Source: Cinclus cinclus
Taxonomy: Eukaryota > Chordata > Aves > Passeriformes > Cinclidae
Length of the DNA: 64,000 bases
Direction: 5' to 3'
Assembly (NCBI RefSeq): GCF_963662255.1
Contig: NC_085052.1
Span: 17,769,151-17,833,150, forward strand
Shown: positions 13,688 to 27,500 of the stretch, one piece after another
Layout of the letters: every line of letters begins with the position of its first letter
Position numbering within the stretch: the stretch's first letter is position 1
Notes under the pieces: model-generated
Database searches by the model: none
The model's input: only the letters and a program-made list of their open reading frames with translations
What the model was told of the DNA's origin: nothing
Position numbers and translations under genes: made by a program

Positions 13688-16600
13688 GTAGACTTTTTCA
13701 CCTGGAAAACCAGCTGGCATCATCAGCATCTGCATCAAGAGGTTTCAAGCAGTGATCACTTAGCCTGCAGGCAAGGGTTATATAAAATTGAAATTCCTTC
13801 TGGTCATTAGATATTTGAATATTGTTAATTTATGGACAAGGTTCTTCAGCAGAATTTCACAGTTCCTGAATACATAACAATTCAAACTTGCCTTACATAA
13901 GAAATGTTGCTGCAGTTCTTGATCTCAAAATGCACACCATGATCTTCCCTCGTTTCTCTGGACCCTTTTCCATAAACTCCATTTTATAACATATTAGAAC
14001 AGATTGAAATTTTGGTTACAGTCTAAATAAATTGGATCTGAAATTCAGTGGGGCCAAGGTCCAGGGTGATTTGATCTTGGGCTTTGATCCAGGTGCATCA
14101 TGCCGATGAGCAAATAAAATGTTATCAGTCAGCTAGTTACAGCAAGTCCTTGGCCTGCAGATGGAAGCAGAAGATGAGGAGGAGGAAAAAAGGATATACC
14201 GTGTGATAATTGGTAGGTGACAGCATGCTGTGTGTGCAGCCTGGGGAAACAGAGATCCATTCAATCCTCCTCACAACAGCCTCAGCAGCTCCGCTGGCCC
14301 ACGCACGCTTCCGTCTCAAGCACCCGCCGTGTTTCATAGCCTCCAGTCATCAGCCTTGGCGCCAACACATGAATCATATCTTCTGTGAGTGTCCCTGCTG
14401 CAGAAACTTCTTATCATCCTCTGCAGTTACATAGCACTTCCCAATCCCAGACCTCAAAACACTACATTAATACGGACATGACCTGGGATTTAATATCTTG
14501 CTTGTAGCCATGGGAAATCAGCTGTCATTAAGACAAGAGACCCCATCTCTTCACTCTCCCTAAGCTTTCTAATCCCTAGGTCACATCACCTGCCTTCATT
14601 TTGGTGCTTAACCATCAATGGGGAACACTTATGATAGACAGAAGAGTTTTTCCACATTCCAAAAAGGCAGCAGATAATTAATGTACACATCTATTTTTAG
14701 ATCCACATGAGTCACATAGCAATACTTCTCCAGTATATGGTTAGTCAAGTGATTTCTATTTTCTAGCCTACTAGATGCATAGCGCTCTACAATAGGCTTT
14801 CATTCTGGATTTGACCAAGCAGAGGGATATAATAATGAGAGCAGTTGTTTGCAACAACTGGTACACATTGTCACTCTGGTATCTCAAGCCATCAGGATGC
14901 CCCTCTCAACTCAGATCAGTCATAAAATCCTTATTTCCTACAGCTTAGAAGATTCCTAAGTCACTCTGAGAAGCCTGCTACATAGGACAACCCTTAGAGC
15001 CCAGCTCTGGAACAGAATGACCAACAAATCCCCTTTTCTCCCTAAGGAAAAGAGAGGGAGAGCACAGCAGGGCAGGCCATAGTCCCCATGGTACTCCAAT
15101 GAAGTCAGGAGGAAGGATTCAAAAATGCCCAGGTTCAATCAGAACTCAAGCACATCAAACACATTCATGATGATCTAGAAACAGGTCTAGGGTCAAGCTA
15201 GGAAAACACCCCACAGCTAAGAATGAGAATTATGTAAAGATTTACAATACCAGACACAATCTTCCAATGACTAGGTAGAGCCACAGTATTGAGGGAGATG
15301 TAAGACCTAGCTCTATAGAGCATAACCCCAATTCATCATACATCACTACAGGTATGCTGACAACTAATGCTCCTACTAGATAGTTTAAACTGGATATGAA
15401 GCCCAAGCCTGGGATTAAATAAAGATCCTGGACCTGTGGGCAGAGGCTGTGGATAGTGACCATGTGAGGTCACCACGGTAGGGCCATTAAGGCTATTAAT
15501 GCACTTCAGGATCACTACACAGGTTTTTCCCATCTTTGTAGAGTGTGCTTACATGGAGGAATGTCTCTGCTTCTGGGAGGGATAGGAGCTGTTAAACTCA
15601 CACAGGAGAATTAAGGTAAAATACAAAACAATGAGATAGCTTGCCCCAAATATCTTCCTTAGTTAAGGCAGTTCAGTATAGAAGCTTTAGGAATTAAACA
15701 TTCCCATAGTGTCTGGTTCCTTCTAGAAACTTGTGCTACCTTCCTACTGGATCTACTCTTAGTGTTTCTTTGAGGAACAGCTTATCTAAGTTTTCAGACC
15801 AAAGTATTGCAACTAGTGTAGAACCATTTGTTGGAGGTGATTGTCTCCTAAATCAGGGGAAAAAAACCCAGCCCTCCCCCCCACACACTTTCCCAGTCTT
15901 AAAAAAAAAACCCAAAACATTAAAGTTACGCTTATACTTTTAAAATTGCTTTAAGAAGGGCTGAAAATTTTTAAGTCAAAGCAAAACAGAGTCAACTTGA
16001 ATGTTTCTATTTGCACCGCATATTTTTTGTTTAACAAGAAAAACTTGGAAGTTAGCATTTGGTGTAGAACTTGGCTTGAATGTTTCAATTTTAGTCATAC
16101 ACATAATAATTATTTATATAAGTCACGTTCTATAATTTTTTTTCCCAGAGGGGAAATCAAGTTTTCATGGGAAGTGACTTAACAGGATGAAGAGCTCTGC
16201 TTCCCATGAGGCTAAAAGTTCAGTCAGTTTTATCCCTTGTCATGTTTACTGTACACACCTTTTGACTTCCTGTTCAAACTGCAAAATAATATGCATAAAC
16301 AGGGAAAAAGAGTTCTATTAAATGGCTGGTCGGAATGACTTTTTGATCCATGGTCTCAGGCTGGACAGAAATGCAGGAATGTAGTACCTTTCTCCTGATG
16401 CTCCTTCTGCTTATCCACAGTTTCAGGATGATTGCTAAGTTTGCTGGCCAAGGGACCAGCAGTTAGCTATTCTTCATTGTGCTGAAACCTAGCTAAAACA
16501 GATGTTTAGTGGGGAGATAACTGCAGGAGCTTGTGTGTTCAGAACTGCAACAGTAGTTCAGACCCCACTTCTATCCTTGCTTACAGGTGTGTAAGTTGGA

Positions 16601-17219
16601 GTTCACGCCACCATGACCTCAGAGATTTACAATCACTTATAAACTGCTGGTTTTACCAGTAGACAAAGGTCCAAAACATCTTAGCCATTGCTGCAGTCGC
16701 ACATTGAGAAGTACAACTTCTGTAAAGAGCCAGAGAACCTCTTCAGTGTTGGAGATACAGCTTGATATCCAGCATTCAATAGCCAAGATACGACAGATTT
16801 TGGAAGAGGAGAAAACTGCCAATCTCAGATGCCTTTTGTCAGTACAGCTCAGCAATACAAACCTGCAGGGTGATACTACAGGGCATGTACACTGCTAGAA
16901 AAGTATTCACACCTTTTTGGCACTCACAGAAGGAACTGCTAGGTGGATGGAGCTACAAACAGTCCAGGGTCAGGATACATCCATTACTCAGATGCAATTA
17001 TCATCCAATTATCTATTTGTATTTTATAGATACTATTTAATAGTTTTTATCGATTCCAACAAACAATTTGTCTTTTCTCCTCTTCATTACTGATTGCAGA
17101 ACTGCAGACTTGCCTCCCTCCCGGGGAGGGGTGAGGGTGAGCTTAGCAAACACTACAATTAAAAATTATGGGGGCTAAAATGTAATGTAATGTAAAACGT
17201 GGTGAAGACATTTCCTCGT
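13688..17219. other. ARHGAP22 proximal upstream region
   Basis: Mostly AT-rich with no repeat I can name. A short GC-rich island of sequence at about 14270-14350 contains TCCGCTGGCCCACGC and could be regulatory. At 16617-16898 there is a 93-codon plus-strand open frame whose 16.73-16.85 kb part would encode a helical, Glu/Gln-rich stretch (IRQILEEEKTANLR). It has no donor or acceptor that I can support. Confidence 0.5.
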
Positions 17220-18000
17220 GCTTATCCTGCGAGTCTGTCAGCGCAGGCTAGAGGTATTTTTCTCTCTCGCAGAGAGCAGTGGGTTCCCCGCTCTCCCCGG
17301 GATGCCTCCCCGGAGGGACGCAGGGCACAGCAGGTGTCCCAGCACGCCGCCGCCCTGGGCACCGGCGCACTCGCTATTTCTTCAGGCTCAGCTCCTGACT
17401 GACGCTTGTCGAGCCAAAGCATCTGTTGAGCGCCCGGCCCGGAGGCAGCCGCAGGCCGGGAGCGGGGCGAGCGCGGCTCCCTGCGAGCGGCACATTGATC
17501 ACACGGCCAATTAGCGGCGGCAGCCGCGGCCAGCCCTCGTGTCTGCGCGCTGCTGATCACCGCCAGTAATTGCCGAGACACTTACCGCCTGCTTTGGATG
17601 GGAATTAATTCGAGGCCGGATAAATAATGCATCGGGGTTTATTCAGCCCCGCGTGAAGCGTCGCCCCCGAGCCGGGGCCGGAGCGGTGATGCGCGGGGCG
17701 GCGGCCGGGGCCGGGCGCTGAGGCTGCGGGCAGCGCCCAGCCGGGAGCATGCTGAGCCCCAAGATCAGGCAGGCCAGGAGAGGTGAGTGAGCCGTGCCCC
17801 TCTCGGGTGGGGACGGAGAGCGGCTGCTGGCACGGGGACACTTGGCGGGGTGGCGGCCAGCCTGCAGCGCTGCCCGCGGAGCGTCCCCAGCCCGGCTGCG
17901 GTGGCCGCTGCCCCGCTGGCCGGAGCCAGCCCTGGGAGGGCAGAGGAGTGACTGCTCGGGGAGAATGGAGCCTAGCGGGAGGAAATCTGCGCTGGTGTTC
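17220..18000 (+). promoter_or_regulatory. ARHGAP22: CpG island and main ARHGAP22 promoter region
   Basis: A strongly GC- and CpG-rich block stands out from the AT-rich surroundings and brackets coding exon 1. It contains many GGGGC and CCGCCC-type Sp1-like stretches. An AT-rich patch, GATAAATAA, lies at about 17619-17627, some 120 bases before the ATG; it could act as a TATA-like element, but this is only a guess. CpG density falls off after about 18000, where an AAAT repeat begins. Long open frames on both strands within the island are a by-product of the lack of A/T-rich stop codons. Confidence 0.85.
17749..17782 (+). CDS. ARHGAP22: ARHGAP22 coding exon 1 (canonical start)
   Basis: First coding exon of a Rho GTPase-activating protein that acts on Rac downstream of growth-factor signalling. 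It encodes MLSPKIRQARR plus the first base of the next codon. This is the N-terminus I know for mammalian ARHGAP22, apparently without a change. The exon ends AGAG followed by gtgagt, a consensus donor, giving a phase 1 intron. The split codon completes to Ala in exon 2, which continues the known protein ([11 protein letters not shown] here; human has K at the fourth of these residues). The ATG is preceded by an in-frame TGA at 17719-17721, so the frame does not extend upstream. The exon lies inside a CpG island. The 5'UTR boundary cannot be fixed from sequence alone. Confidence 0.92.
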
Positions 18001-18038
18001 ACCGGCGTGGTCTGCAATGTCTGGGCTGAGCAGCAGGG

Positions 18039-18067
18039 AAAAATAAATAAATAAATAAATAAATAAG
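18039..18067. repeat. AAAT microsatellite
   Basis: About seven copies of AAAT/AATA sit directly after the CpG island at the start of intron 1. This is a simple repeat with no sign of function. Confidence 0.95.
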
Positions 18068-19873
18068 GTACTCTGTCCTGGGACTCGTCATAGCCTTTTC
18101 ACCTCTGCACTGGTTGCTAATGCTGGGTTTCTAACGCCGAATTCATTATAACGGCTGGAGACAGGTGTCTAGTTTACCTGCAGCGTCTTGGAGAAGCAGT
18201 TTGCTGTAGCACATTTTCCTTGCAGGGCTGGATGCAGGAGGTGGAGATATTCGTTCTGTGAGCTGTGGGCAAGACAAAAGAAAGGAAGGAAAACCTGCCT
18301 TGGGTTTGCAACAGATGCTTTGAGCAGTCATTCGGAACTGCGAGGTGTAGTGTGCCATGTTTGTAAAGCAGAGAGCTGGGGCTGGGCACAGCTGCTGTCT
18401 CAATGCCAGGTCACCTGGAAGAGATGCTCTGGCAGGGGATGCATTCGGTGATCTTCAGGGGCAACCAGCTACTCGTTCGACATTTGGAAATCGTCATTGC
18501 CACTCACAAACTAATGACAGTGTCAGAGGGATATCTTCCTGCCCATTGGAAACAGATTAGATTAATGTCATTTAGGAGCTAAAGCAAACACAGTCAGAAG
18601 AGTATGTAAAGATAAGGGTTTTCTTCAGCCATTCCAGTATTGCCAGATAGGAAAAGTATCACTGGTTCTAGCTACTGTGATTCCAAGACAGGTACTTTCA
18701 GCCAAATGTCACTGCATCATAAATTGAAAGCTGTATTACATGATGAACAGTCCTTAAAATACCAATAGCCCATTAAATAGCTATTAGCATCTTGGAAAGA
18801 AGAATCTTCCTGCCATCTGGAGGTGTCAGAATCAGATATGTACTGCTGTGCACACAGTAAAATCATAAGAACTTATTTTTTAGTTACAAATGTTGTAGAA
18901 GTTTAGCAAGTCTTTTGTAGATGCTGTCTCTTTGCCATCCTCCTTCTAAGGGAGTCTTATAATACGTGTGTTATCCAGCATTCCTGATAGCTATTACAGC
19001 TCTGATGAGACAAGCTAGATGATGCTACTAGGGTCATACAGGAAGGCTATGTCATGCCTGCCATTCTTCCACTCCTTTCAAATCACCTGGAAGAGATTAA
19101 TTTGTGTATTAATATATTTTGAAGTCTAGTTATGGAACAGGCATTCTAGATACCTAGGGGCTACTGATACTTAGGGGCCAAAGTATAGTGTACCTTTGTG
19201 ATTCAGTTTCAATTTATAGCAGTATATGCCATTCTCTCTGGGTTTGTTCTGTTTGGTTCATTAACTGTGAGTAGGTAAGTTTATTTCTGAATGAATTTAG
19301 AACTCATGAGAAAAGCTGGGATGCTGGATTTGGAAACTTCAGGCATTTTCTTACTTTTGCAATGCTGTGGTAAAGCACTGGTAACCTCTTGCAAAGCTTA
19401 CCAAGTAGGACCTAGCTCTTGTTCACAGGAACTGTAAACAGACCATGCTGGAGACACTGAGCACTTCTTCAAGGTAAGTGTCCCACCTTGCAAGACAGCT
19501 GAATAGGAAATGGCAGTTCATGCTCCCTGGAGTCTCAGTTGGGATTGCTAATAAAGATTCAGGTGATTAACCGTGGACAAACAAAGTATTCCGAGGGCTG
19601 TGAGAATGTTGTGTGTGCAGCGAGCATCAACAAGGACAGTTGATCTGCTGCATGAGTTTAGCTGACTTTTCAGAGTAGTACCTGCTAGCTCTGCCATTGA
19701 GGACTTAGTTGTGGAAGGGAGGCAATGTGATTTCTCTGAGCAGACAGATTGAAGAGAAGGGGGAAGGAGGGATACTCAGGGTACAGCCTGTGGTTTTGAG
19801 TATGACAGAAGGCAGCAATGTGGCTGAATCTAGAGAAGTTCATGTATTTGCACAGTTCTTGAGGTTCAGACAC

Positions 19874-19889
19874 CTGTGTGTGTGTGTGG
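19874..19889. repeat. TG dinucleotide repeat
   Basis: A short run of eight TG units within intron 1, followed by GCTAGCTAGCTC. Confidence 0.9.
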
Positions 19890-21462
19890 CTAGCTAGCTC
19901 TTTGCTTCAGGCTCTCTCTATTTGTGCAAACAGGAGTGCTTCATCAACTTCTTTTTTATTTTAAATTCTCTGCTGAGAATGTACCTTCAAACACTGAATT
20001 GTGATGGTGATGCTGTCATTTTTGTTCAACTTGTAGTTTGCCCTTAAGAAAGCTCCTGGGTTTAAAGGCATTCAAGCTTTTGAAAATGCATGGTCTGGAC
20101 TTGAGCCTGACATCCAGGGTGTAGTTCCTAATGTCTGTGAAAGGGAGAGTAGAGAACAAAGATAATTTGCCTTACTGTAAGTAACTATCAAGTATAAGGC
20201 AGTCCTTGCTGTTCCACCAGCAACATCACATCTGTAACTCCAAAATATGTGTTCAGAGGTACATGTTCTTTTCATGAGATCTAGGAAGGTGTAACAGATG
20301 GAAAATCTTAATGTGCATAAACGTGCCTTCTGGTAAATCATTCATTCTGGCTAGGTCTGAATGGATTTTGCATTACTTTTTCATCTATAGGGGTTCATGT
20401 GCAGCAATTGGTGGAATCCAGGATCCCAAAATAAGTGACTTCAATGGAAAACATCTATTTTCACATTCTTCTTATGTGATAGGACACAAATATATAGCCT
20501 TGCACAGTGGAGGCAAGAGAAGTTCCTGTATAGATTGGAGAGAAGACAGTTTTCAGACTACATCCTTCAGTCTCAAGGAATGCATTTTTATTTCATTGTT
20601 TTTAAGAGATTAAAAAAAGAAAAACAGAGTATTTGATCCTTGGCTTGAAAAGTCCCCAAAAGGTTGCCAGCCCATTTCATTTAAATGTGGTACAAAATGG
20701 AAGCTGGACTGACTACAGGGTCATCCATTTGTGTTTTAATGAGTGATGTGATTGCCCTCTATAGAAAGAGAGTTAGCCTGCTGCCATGATATATAATTTA
20801 CAGTATTCCTATCTTCAGCACAGTCTGTCTCAGCTGTAGAGGCACTAATGATAACCTATCTCCCCTTACTAGGACTTCATATTTTTGGGTGACACTCTGA
20901 CCTATTATTTCTGTTTGTGATGTGCTCACACATGTAGCATGTTGGAGATTTTCCTTACAGTCAGAATAATAAAACTTTGTTTTGGTCTGTATTAATTAAA
21001 ATTTAGAGTCTGGAAAAAGTGATGCGAGATATCTTGGTTGGTTAGGGTGATGCAAGTGTGCTGGTATCCTTCACCTGCCTGTAGTAGAACAGAGCCATTT
21101 CCCTGATGCTGTGTGAAGAGCCACCTTTTCACCAGCCAGTGAAGGATGGAAAAGGGGAGCTGTCATGTGTCTAGTGCCCCTCACCAAATGCCAGCTTAGC
21201 CCCTGCAGCCTCAGCTCTGGTTTGAGGGGCTGGTGCTGTACACAGCTATCCCAGAACACGTAGGAGCCCAGCACCTTGGCACCTCCAGCCTAGCAGGCAA
21301 ATGGTAACGCCCAGTTTCTTACTCCTGGAACCAAGGTAAACAGTCCTGAAGCTGTGAACTCCTCCAAACACTTCCTCCAGCCTTCAGAGCCCACCAACAT
21401 TGCTGGAAGCACACGAGGCTCCAGGGTGGGAGCAATCCGAGTGACTTGTGCAGCTGGCAGAG

Positions 21463-21504
21463 AGGAGCCCCCATTAATGAGGAGCCCCCATTAATGAGGA
21501 GCCC
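21463..21504. repeat. 17-base tandem repeat, about 2.5 copies
   Basis: The unit AGGAGCCCCCATTAATG is repeated head to tail with a period of 17 bases. The third copy is partial and breaks off as AGGAGCCCACC. It lies in intron 1 in a moderately GC-rich patch. Confidence 0.9.
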
Positions 21505-24500
21505 ACCTGTGAGGGGGCAGGTCACTACCCCACATCCTTACAGGATGATTGTCATCCTTACAGCGATTCTGCAAGGCATAAGAGGCAAGCTTGGGAGCTC
21601 TTCTCTGCAAAGGTATGTGGGTAAAAGGTGAGGATGAGGTGCTAGTAAGCTTAATTTGGTTTGTAGCTCTGTGTGGTGGAGGAATACATCTCTGAGACAC
21701 TGGGGAGCAGCAGGAGGTGGTGGTAGGGCCGCCTGCAGCATGAGCCTGGGTTTTGTGAGGTTGCTGTGGAGGATCATGAGATGAAACTGCTGAGTTAAAA
21801 TCCTAAGGCAGGGGTACAGGGGCTGTGGAGGGAGGCATTGGGCTGGACTTGGTGCAGTCTTGGATTAACTGCCCTGAAGGTGCTGTGAGAGATAGGACCA
21901 GATTAAGGGGTAAAGCAGGGGACAAGTAAACTGCAAGGGTCCCTTCTCACTGTGTGCAGCCCTAGGGAGGGGAATGAAGCATGGAGGTACCTTTGTTCCT
22001 TGGTACAGGGTCAGGCTCTGAGCACTGTGCTGCTCTGCTGCAGGGGTGTGTGGCAACGAGCTGTGTTACAAGCTCTGGGGTCTAATTTTTTCTTTTTGTT
22101 TTTCTTTTGTCCTGATTCAGTGGCAGTGTGCATACAGAGACAGAGTCAAGAAAGTGATGTTTGTAGGGTTCCTCCTGGGACAGGTTCACTTTCTCACTCT
22201 TGCTTTGTGGCATGTCCCATGAAGGAGGGAGGACATGAGCTGTTCAAAAGTGTAATCCTCACATCTCTGTGGAGATACCCTTCTCCAATTGGATTCATGG
22301 GGTGTGCTGGAGTAATTGTTGCTCTTGACAATAGCTGCTTTCTGTCCCTGCCTGAAGGCTTAGGCAGGCAATCATTCTCCTTAGAAAAAGCCCTGAAAAG
22401 TTTGTAGGCAGGCAAATTAGCTTATTAAGCACAGGCAATCTGAATTTGAAAAAAAGGAACCATAGCCTCACCTCCTGGGGAAGGAAAGGGGCGTTGAGAA
22501 AAAACAGTAATTCAACTCTAAGGGCAACTGGACTGCTGGGGAGAGCACTTGTAGGGAGGGAATTAAATATTAAAAAATCACAAAGCCATAGGCTCTCTAA
22601 TTACTAATAGAACATCACTGAGGGAGTACAGGGTGAAACTGGCAGTCTGTAAATAGCACAGTGGAAGGACTACAAATGCTAGCACCTCTCTCCTGAGTCA
22701 CCTGCACTTTCACTGCCTGTATAAATGTATTACTCTTCATTGTAAGATTACTACCAGAATTTCTTTCCTTGATAGTTTTCTTCTTACACTTATGGTAAAT
22801 GATGGCAAGCACAGCAGGATAAACAACTTAATTTGTTTTCTTCATCTCCCTGAGGTATGGGCAGGGGTAGTTTGATGCAAGATTAAGGGCTAACTGATGG
22901 GAAAGGGAAACTCCATCATGAGGCTGGAGTGTGTGCTATGTGCTGAGCTGGAAGAGGAAAGGATCTGTGCCTAGATTCCGCCCAGGCCTGCACATATTTA
23001 AGTATTTAAACTAACATGGGGGAGGGAAGTCCCTGCTGACAGTATTTCTAACATGTATTCCTTCCACAGAGCTTTTCTGTGCATCCTTTGTGCTCAACCA
23101 GTTGTAAATTAGTCTCTATGAAGATCTCCTCTAAAGAGAGGAGATACTAGGTTTTTGCTGTGGTTGAAAAGTCACCTGTAATATCCTTCCTCTTAAAAGC
23201 AGGTGTTAAGAATTGCTATGCTTCACTAAGATTGTCCTCCTGTGAACTGGTATTGAAGTTAAAAAAAAAAAACAACCCGTGGTGTAAGAAATAAACTATA
23301 AAGAAGCTACATGTATTGTTTCTAAAGTGAGAACTGGTTCTGTGGCATGGGTAGGGGTTGGGTTGCTCATGATCTCTTTGGAAGAACTGTAAGCACAGGG
23401 TTAATACTTACTCCTTTGCAGACCTCCAGTTTAGGAGGAGCCACCTCTGCTTTATTAGCTAGTGATGTCACAAATACTTATGGCTCTATAATCTGCATAC
23501 TTAGATTCAGAGTATGAATTAATGTAGGAGTAAGAATTCCTATATTTCCTCTGCCTTTGTTCCCCAGATCTACTCTGGCAGTGCAGCAAGTCACTTAGCT
23601 GTTGCACACAGTAGGAAACAGAATTTGTTTGTACATTATAAACAGGTCCAACAGTGTTGAAATAGCCACACTGAGCTCTTGGTTCAGTGTAATGCCCTGA
23701 AAAGTAGGGTAGGAATGAATACCCTCCTGATCTTTGGATGACTGAATGAAGAGAAATACAATGATGTGGCTGAATTCAGGGAAGTTTATTGCTGAAAGTG
23801 GCTGGGTTCTGGTATCACTTCATCTTATAGCCAGTTGCTGGCAAAATGCCTGAGAGAGTTTTCTCTCCTCTAGATTCTATTTTTTTTTTCAGTCCAGAAT
23901 AATTTTGGAAAGTGATATCTTGTGAAGCAGGGTGGACAAATGTCTTTGGTGCTCATAAATCAATTTTAGAAACCATTGATGCTGGCAGTCACTGTCTGAA
24001 GAATACAGTCCATGTTCTTGGCGTGGCATAGACAGTATTTAACAAAAGCACATGGAGTGCCTCTGAGGAGCCTGAGTTTTTACACTGCAGTGGACCTATG
24101 CCTGTGCTGCATCTGTAGTGCTGGAGAGCTACAATTTTGGTCAGGACTCCACAGTATTTGGTGCTGTACAAGCTCAGGCCATAGTCCCAGCTCCAAACTG
24201 AATGTTACTGTGGTCAGCATTCTTTTGTTTGTTCCTTAATCTACTATGACTTGAAAGATTATTAAAAATTAATAGCCATAGCCATTGGGAGGATTACAAG
24301 GGGCTGTTGCTGATTGCAGAGGGAATTCAAGGTATTCATTCAGCCTTCCTTTTCTGACCTGATTTGACTCACTAAAATACCAGGAAGGAAAAATCTTAGA
24401 ACTTTCTACCATTCCAACTTTTTGTGTAGAAAGGTCTCACCTTGTCAATGTAGGAATGTAAGGCTGGGTGTATTGGCAGGTGGAAAGTAGGAAGAAAGGA

Positions 24501-27500
24501 GTAAGACATTTTTCTTCTGGCAGTGATGAGCTGTAGCTCAGTGTGGCTGTCCATGGGATTACAAGAGTTTTACAAGCAACAGAGATGCCTTCAGCAGTGT
24601 GGGGTGTGCAGTTCTCTTGTCAGATATGCAGTTCTGACCAACCAGATGTACAGATTTCTAGAGATTGTGCCAGGGTTCAGTGGGAATGGAGAGCTGGTGC
24701 TTGGGTTTGGTAGATAACTTTGTGGTCCATAGTGTCCAACAGGTGTGTGAGCTTTAAAGCAACACATCAAATAGCTCTGACCTAAATGCTGACCTGTCCT
24801 CTGAACAGTCTGCAGTGGATCCAGATGGGAGATCTCAGATAAAGGGACTTTAAAATATGGTCTTTTGCTGGGAGCAGTTTCTGTACTTGTTCTTATATAA
24901 TCAATATGGTCTGTAACTCCAGTTTTGCAATAACAAAGGACATGGGCTGTTCACTTTGCTAGATTGTCAATTGGTAGGTCAGTTTGTTGTAGCAGAAAGA
25001 ATTAAGTCATTATCCTTCCATCTTGGCACTTACCCACAATTTAATGCTAGTGGTTTGAAAAGACTGGCATGACTGTGAGTTTGCTGGGCAGTTTCAAGAA
25101 CAGCTGGTGGCAGGTTACGTGCAGTATTTAAAGTTTGTTCATTGACAGATGTCAAAATCACCACACATTCCTACAACCTGAAGCAGTAATTCAAATTCTT
25201 CTGCAAATGCAAGGTTAAATTCATTTAAATAATTATTTTGTAGATTTGAGGCCTGCTGGCCTTCTTGCTGATAGTGACAGCAGCTGCAAGGTCTCCACTG
25301 TGAAATGTCAACCAACCAAGGAATGCCCCTTTACCTATATGATAGCAATGGATTGCCAAAATCCTTCACTTTTCCTGAAGTGCAACATGCCATCAGTTTG
25401 TAGCAATAGTTTGAAGATAAATGTCAATTGCTCTTCAGGAGAAAAGGATTAATCTGTCCCACTGAATATATGTTTTGGGTTGGGTTTTTTTTTCTTCTTT
25501 TTTGTATTCTGTGGGGTAGATTGCATTGATTATCAAGTATACTTGGGTTTTCCATAACCTGTAGAAAGGTTCTGCATTAATGTATATCAGCTTGTGCTAC
25601 TGTAGGTGTGTTCTCTGATGTGGTAAAGACATCACCTTTGGTTAGTATATCCCATGGAAACCTTGAACTGTGTGTCATTGGAAAAGAGAACTATGATTGA
25701 AGCAGATTATTTTCTTTCTTCAGTCTTATCCCTCTGCTGCCACATCTAGATAAACTACCTGCATACTTTTAAAAGTAACTCTGGTCAGTAAAGTGTCTTT
25801 TATGGTCACATCACCCAGGTCACTGGAGTATAAAATTATTTTTCTGATTTAGAATGTGCCTTATACAGAGCTGACTATGCCATTTGTAAGGTGGCAGAAG
25901 GTCATGGCTCTTGAACACCACAAAGAAGTCCACGATTAATTTCTTCATGTCAGTCAGGAAGCAACTTCCCTTGAACTAACATATTTTTGTGTTGTTTCTG
26001 GCTGTGTTCCCTAAATGTTGTACTGGTGGAACAGAGTCATAGTTTTTCTATGTATTCTACACAGGAAATACTGTGAGCTTGTTGAACTGGCCTGGGTCAG
26101 TTCTGATGACCCTAAAAAAGGCTATAGGCAACCTTCAGTGCGTGTTGCTGTGCCTGAACTTGTGGCACAGTTGGGCTACACAGATTTCAGTATCAGATGC
26201 AGTCATATGTATTCCAGCAATGTTCCTTGGGTGTGCCTAACCTGTGCACTGGCAGGAAATCTTGCCTCTCTTTCTGCCAGGTACTGTCACATGTTCACCA
26301 TTAAAACATGTTGATAGGAAGCATTTATACAGTCTAGTGCTGGTCTTCAGAGCTCCTTGGTGCACGTGCAGTTTGCCAGTGAAAAATCCCTGGCTAATCT
26401 GGCAGTGCAAAAGGGATATCAAAGAAATCTTGAAAGCAGAACCCACAGCTTTTGGACTTTGAGAGGAGATGAAACTCTATTCTGGAGACAGGGTAGGTTC
26501 TGGAGACTGTTCACCTTCATGAACAGGTATAGTTTCCCAAGCCATTTGGGCTCCTTTTTGGGCATTCATCTTTTCTTGTCAGAATCCTTCAGGGTGGCTC
26601 AGATTCTTCAGCTATGGCTGAAATATGCTTTTTGGTAATTGCCTTGCTATTCAGATCTTCCTTCATCCCTCCCTTTGGTATTTTTCTGCCCAAAAGGCTC
26701 TCTATGGCTGTGATTGGTGTCTGCGTTTTTGGGGTTTTTTTGTTTGTTTGTTTACTTGGGTTTAGATTTTGTTTTTAAACAGAATGTACTTACCTACAGG
26801 TAAATAATCTATGTCTAAAGTTTCTGCCCTTCAGTTAAGGCCTGAAAGGTATTTCAGACTGTAGGTATAGCAAACTTCTAAGCGCAGTCATTCCTAGTCT
26901 GACTGTGAAATTACACTGGTTTATACTACAGTATATTAAATTGTACTAGTTCATGTTTGATTTATGAAGTGGTCCTAGGGAATGCAGTTTTTCTTGAAGG
27001 AACTTAATAACAAGAAAATAGTTATACAAACAGATCATTCCCACAGATCATTAATTTTCCTTTGGTTGGACTGTAAGGTTACAGAACTGCTTCCAGTGTA
27101 ATGAATTTAAGAGGTTTCTTGGGGGGAAAAAAAAGGGTTTCCAGACCCATTTATTTTTCCTTTCTTGTTTTTATTTAGGCTGAAGGAATAAGAAATCAAG
27201 GGAAGAAAGTAGAACAGAGCACATCACTTTGCTCTATAAAATGTTCTGAGTAGACAGGTGCAGGTTTATTGAGTAGAAGTGATGGAGCACAAGCTGGCTC
27301 TTATGGCAGTGCTTCTGAATGTGGCAATTCTTATCTAGATCACACAAGGTGAGCAGCCACGTGGCTGTGCAGCACTTTTTTGTTTCTGCAGAGATTGCTG
27401 CTCTGTCTTGAGGGAACTAAAAGCCTTTGCCATCTCCTTATAACTGATATTCTTCTAGTTGCCTAAAAATATCTTGTCACCGAGCACTTCAAATATTCTG

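Noticed and set aside
17222..18017. Long open frames on both strands over the first CpG island
   Set aside because: The same composition effect. Only the short MLSPKIRQARR exon matches a known protein.
25246..25452. Cys-rich open frame after an acceptor-like TTTTGTAG, suggestive of a small secreted protein
   Set aside because: No signal peptide, no matching upstream exon and no known Cys spacing; probably chance.
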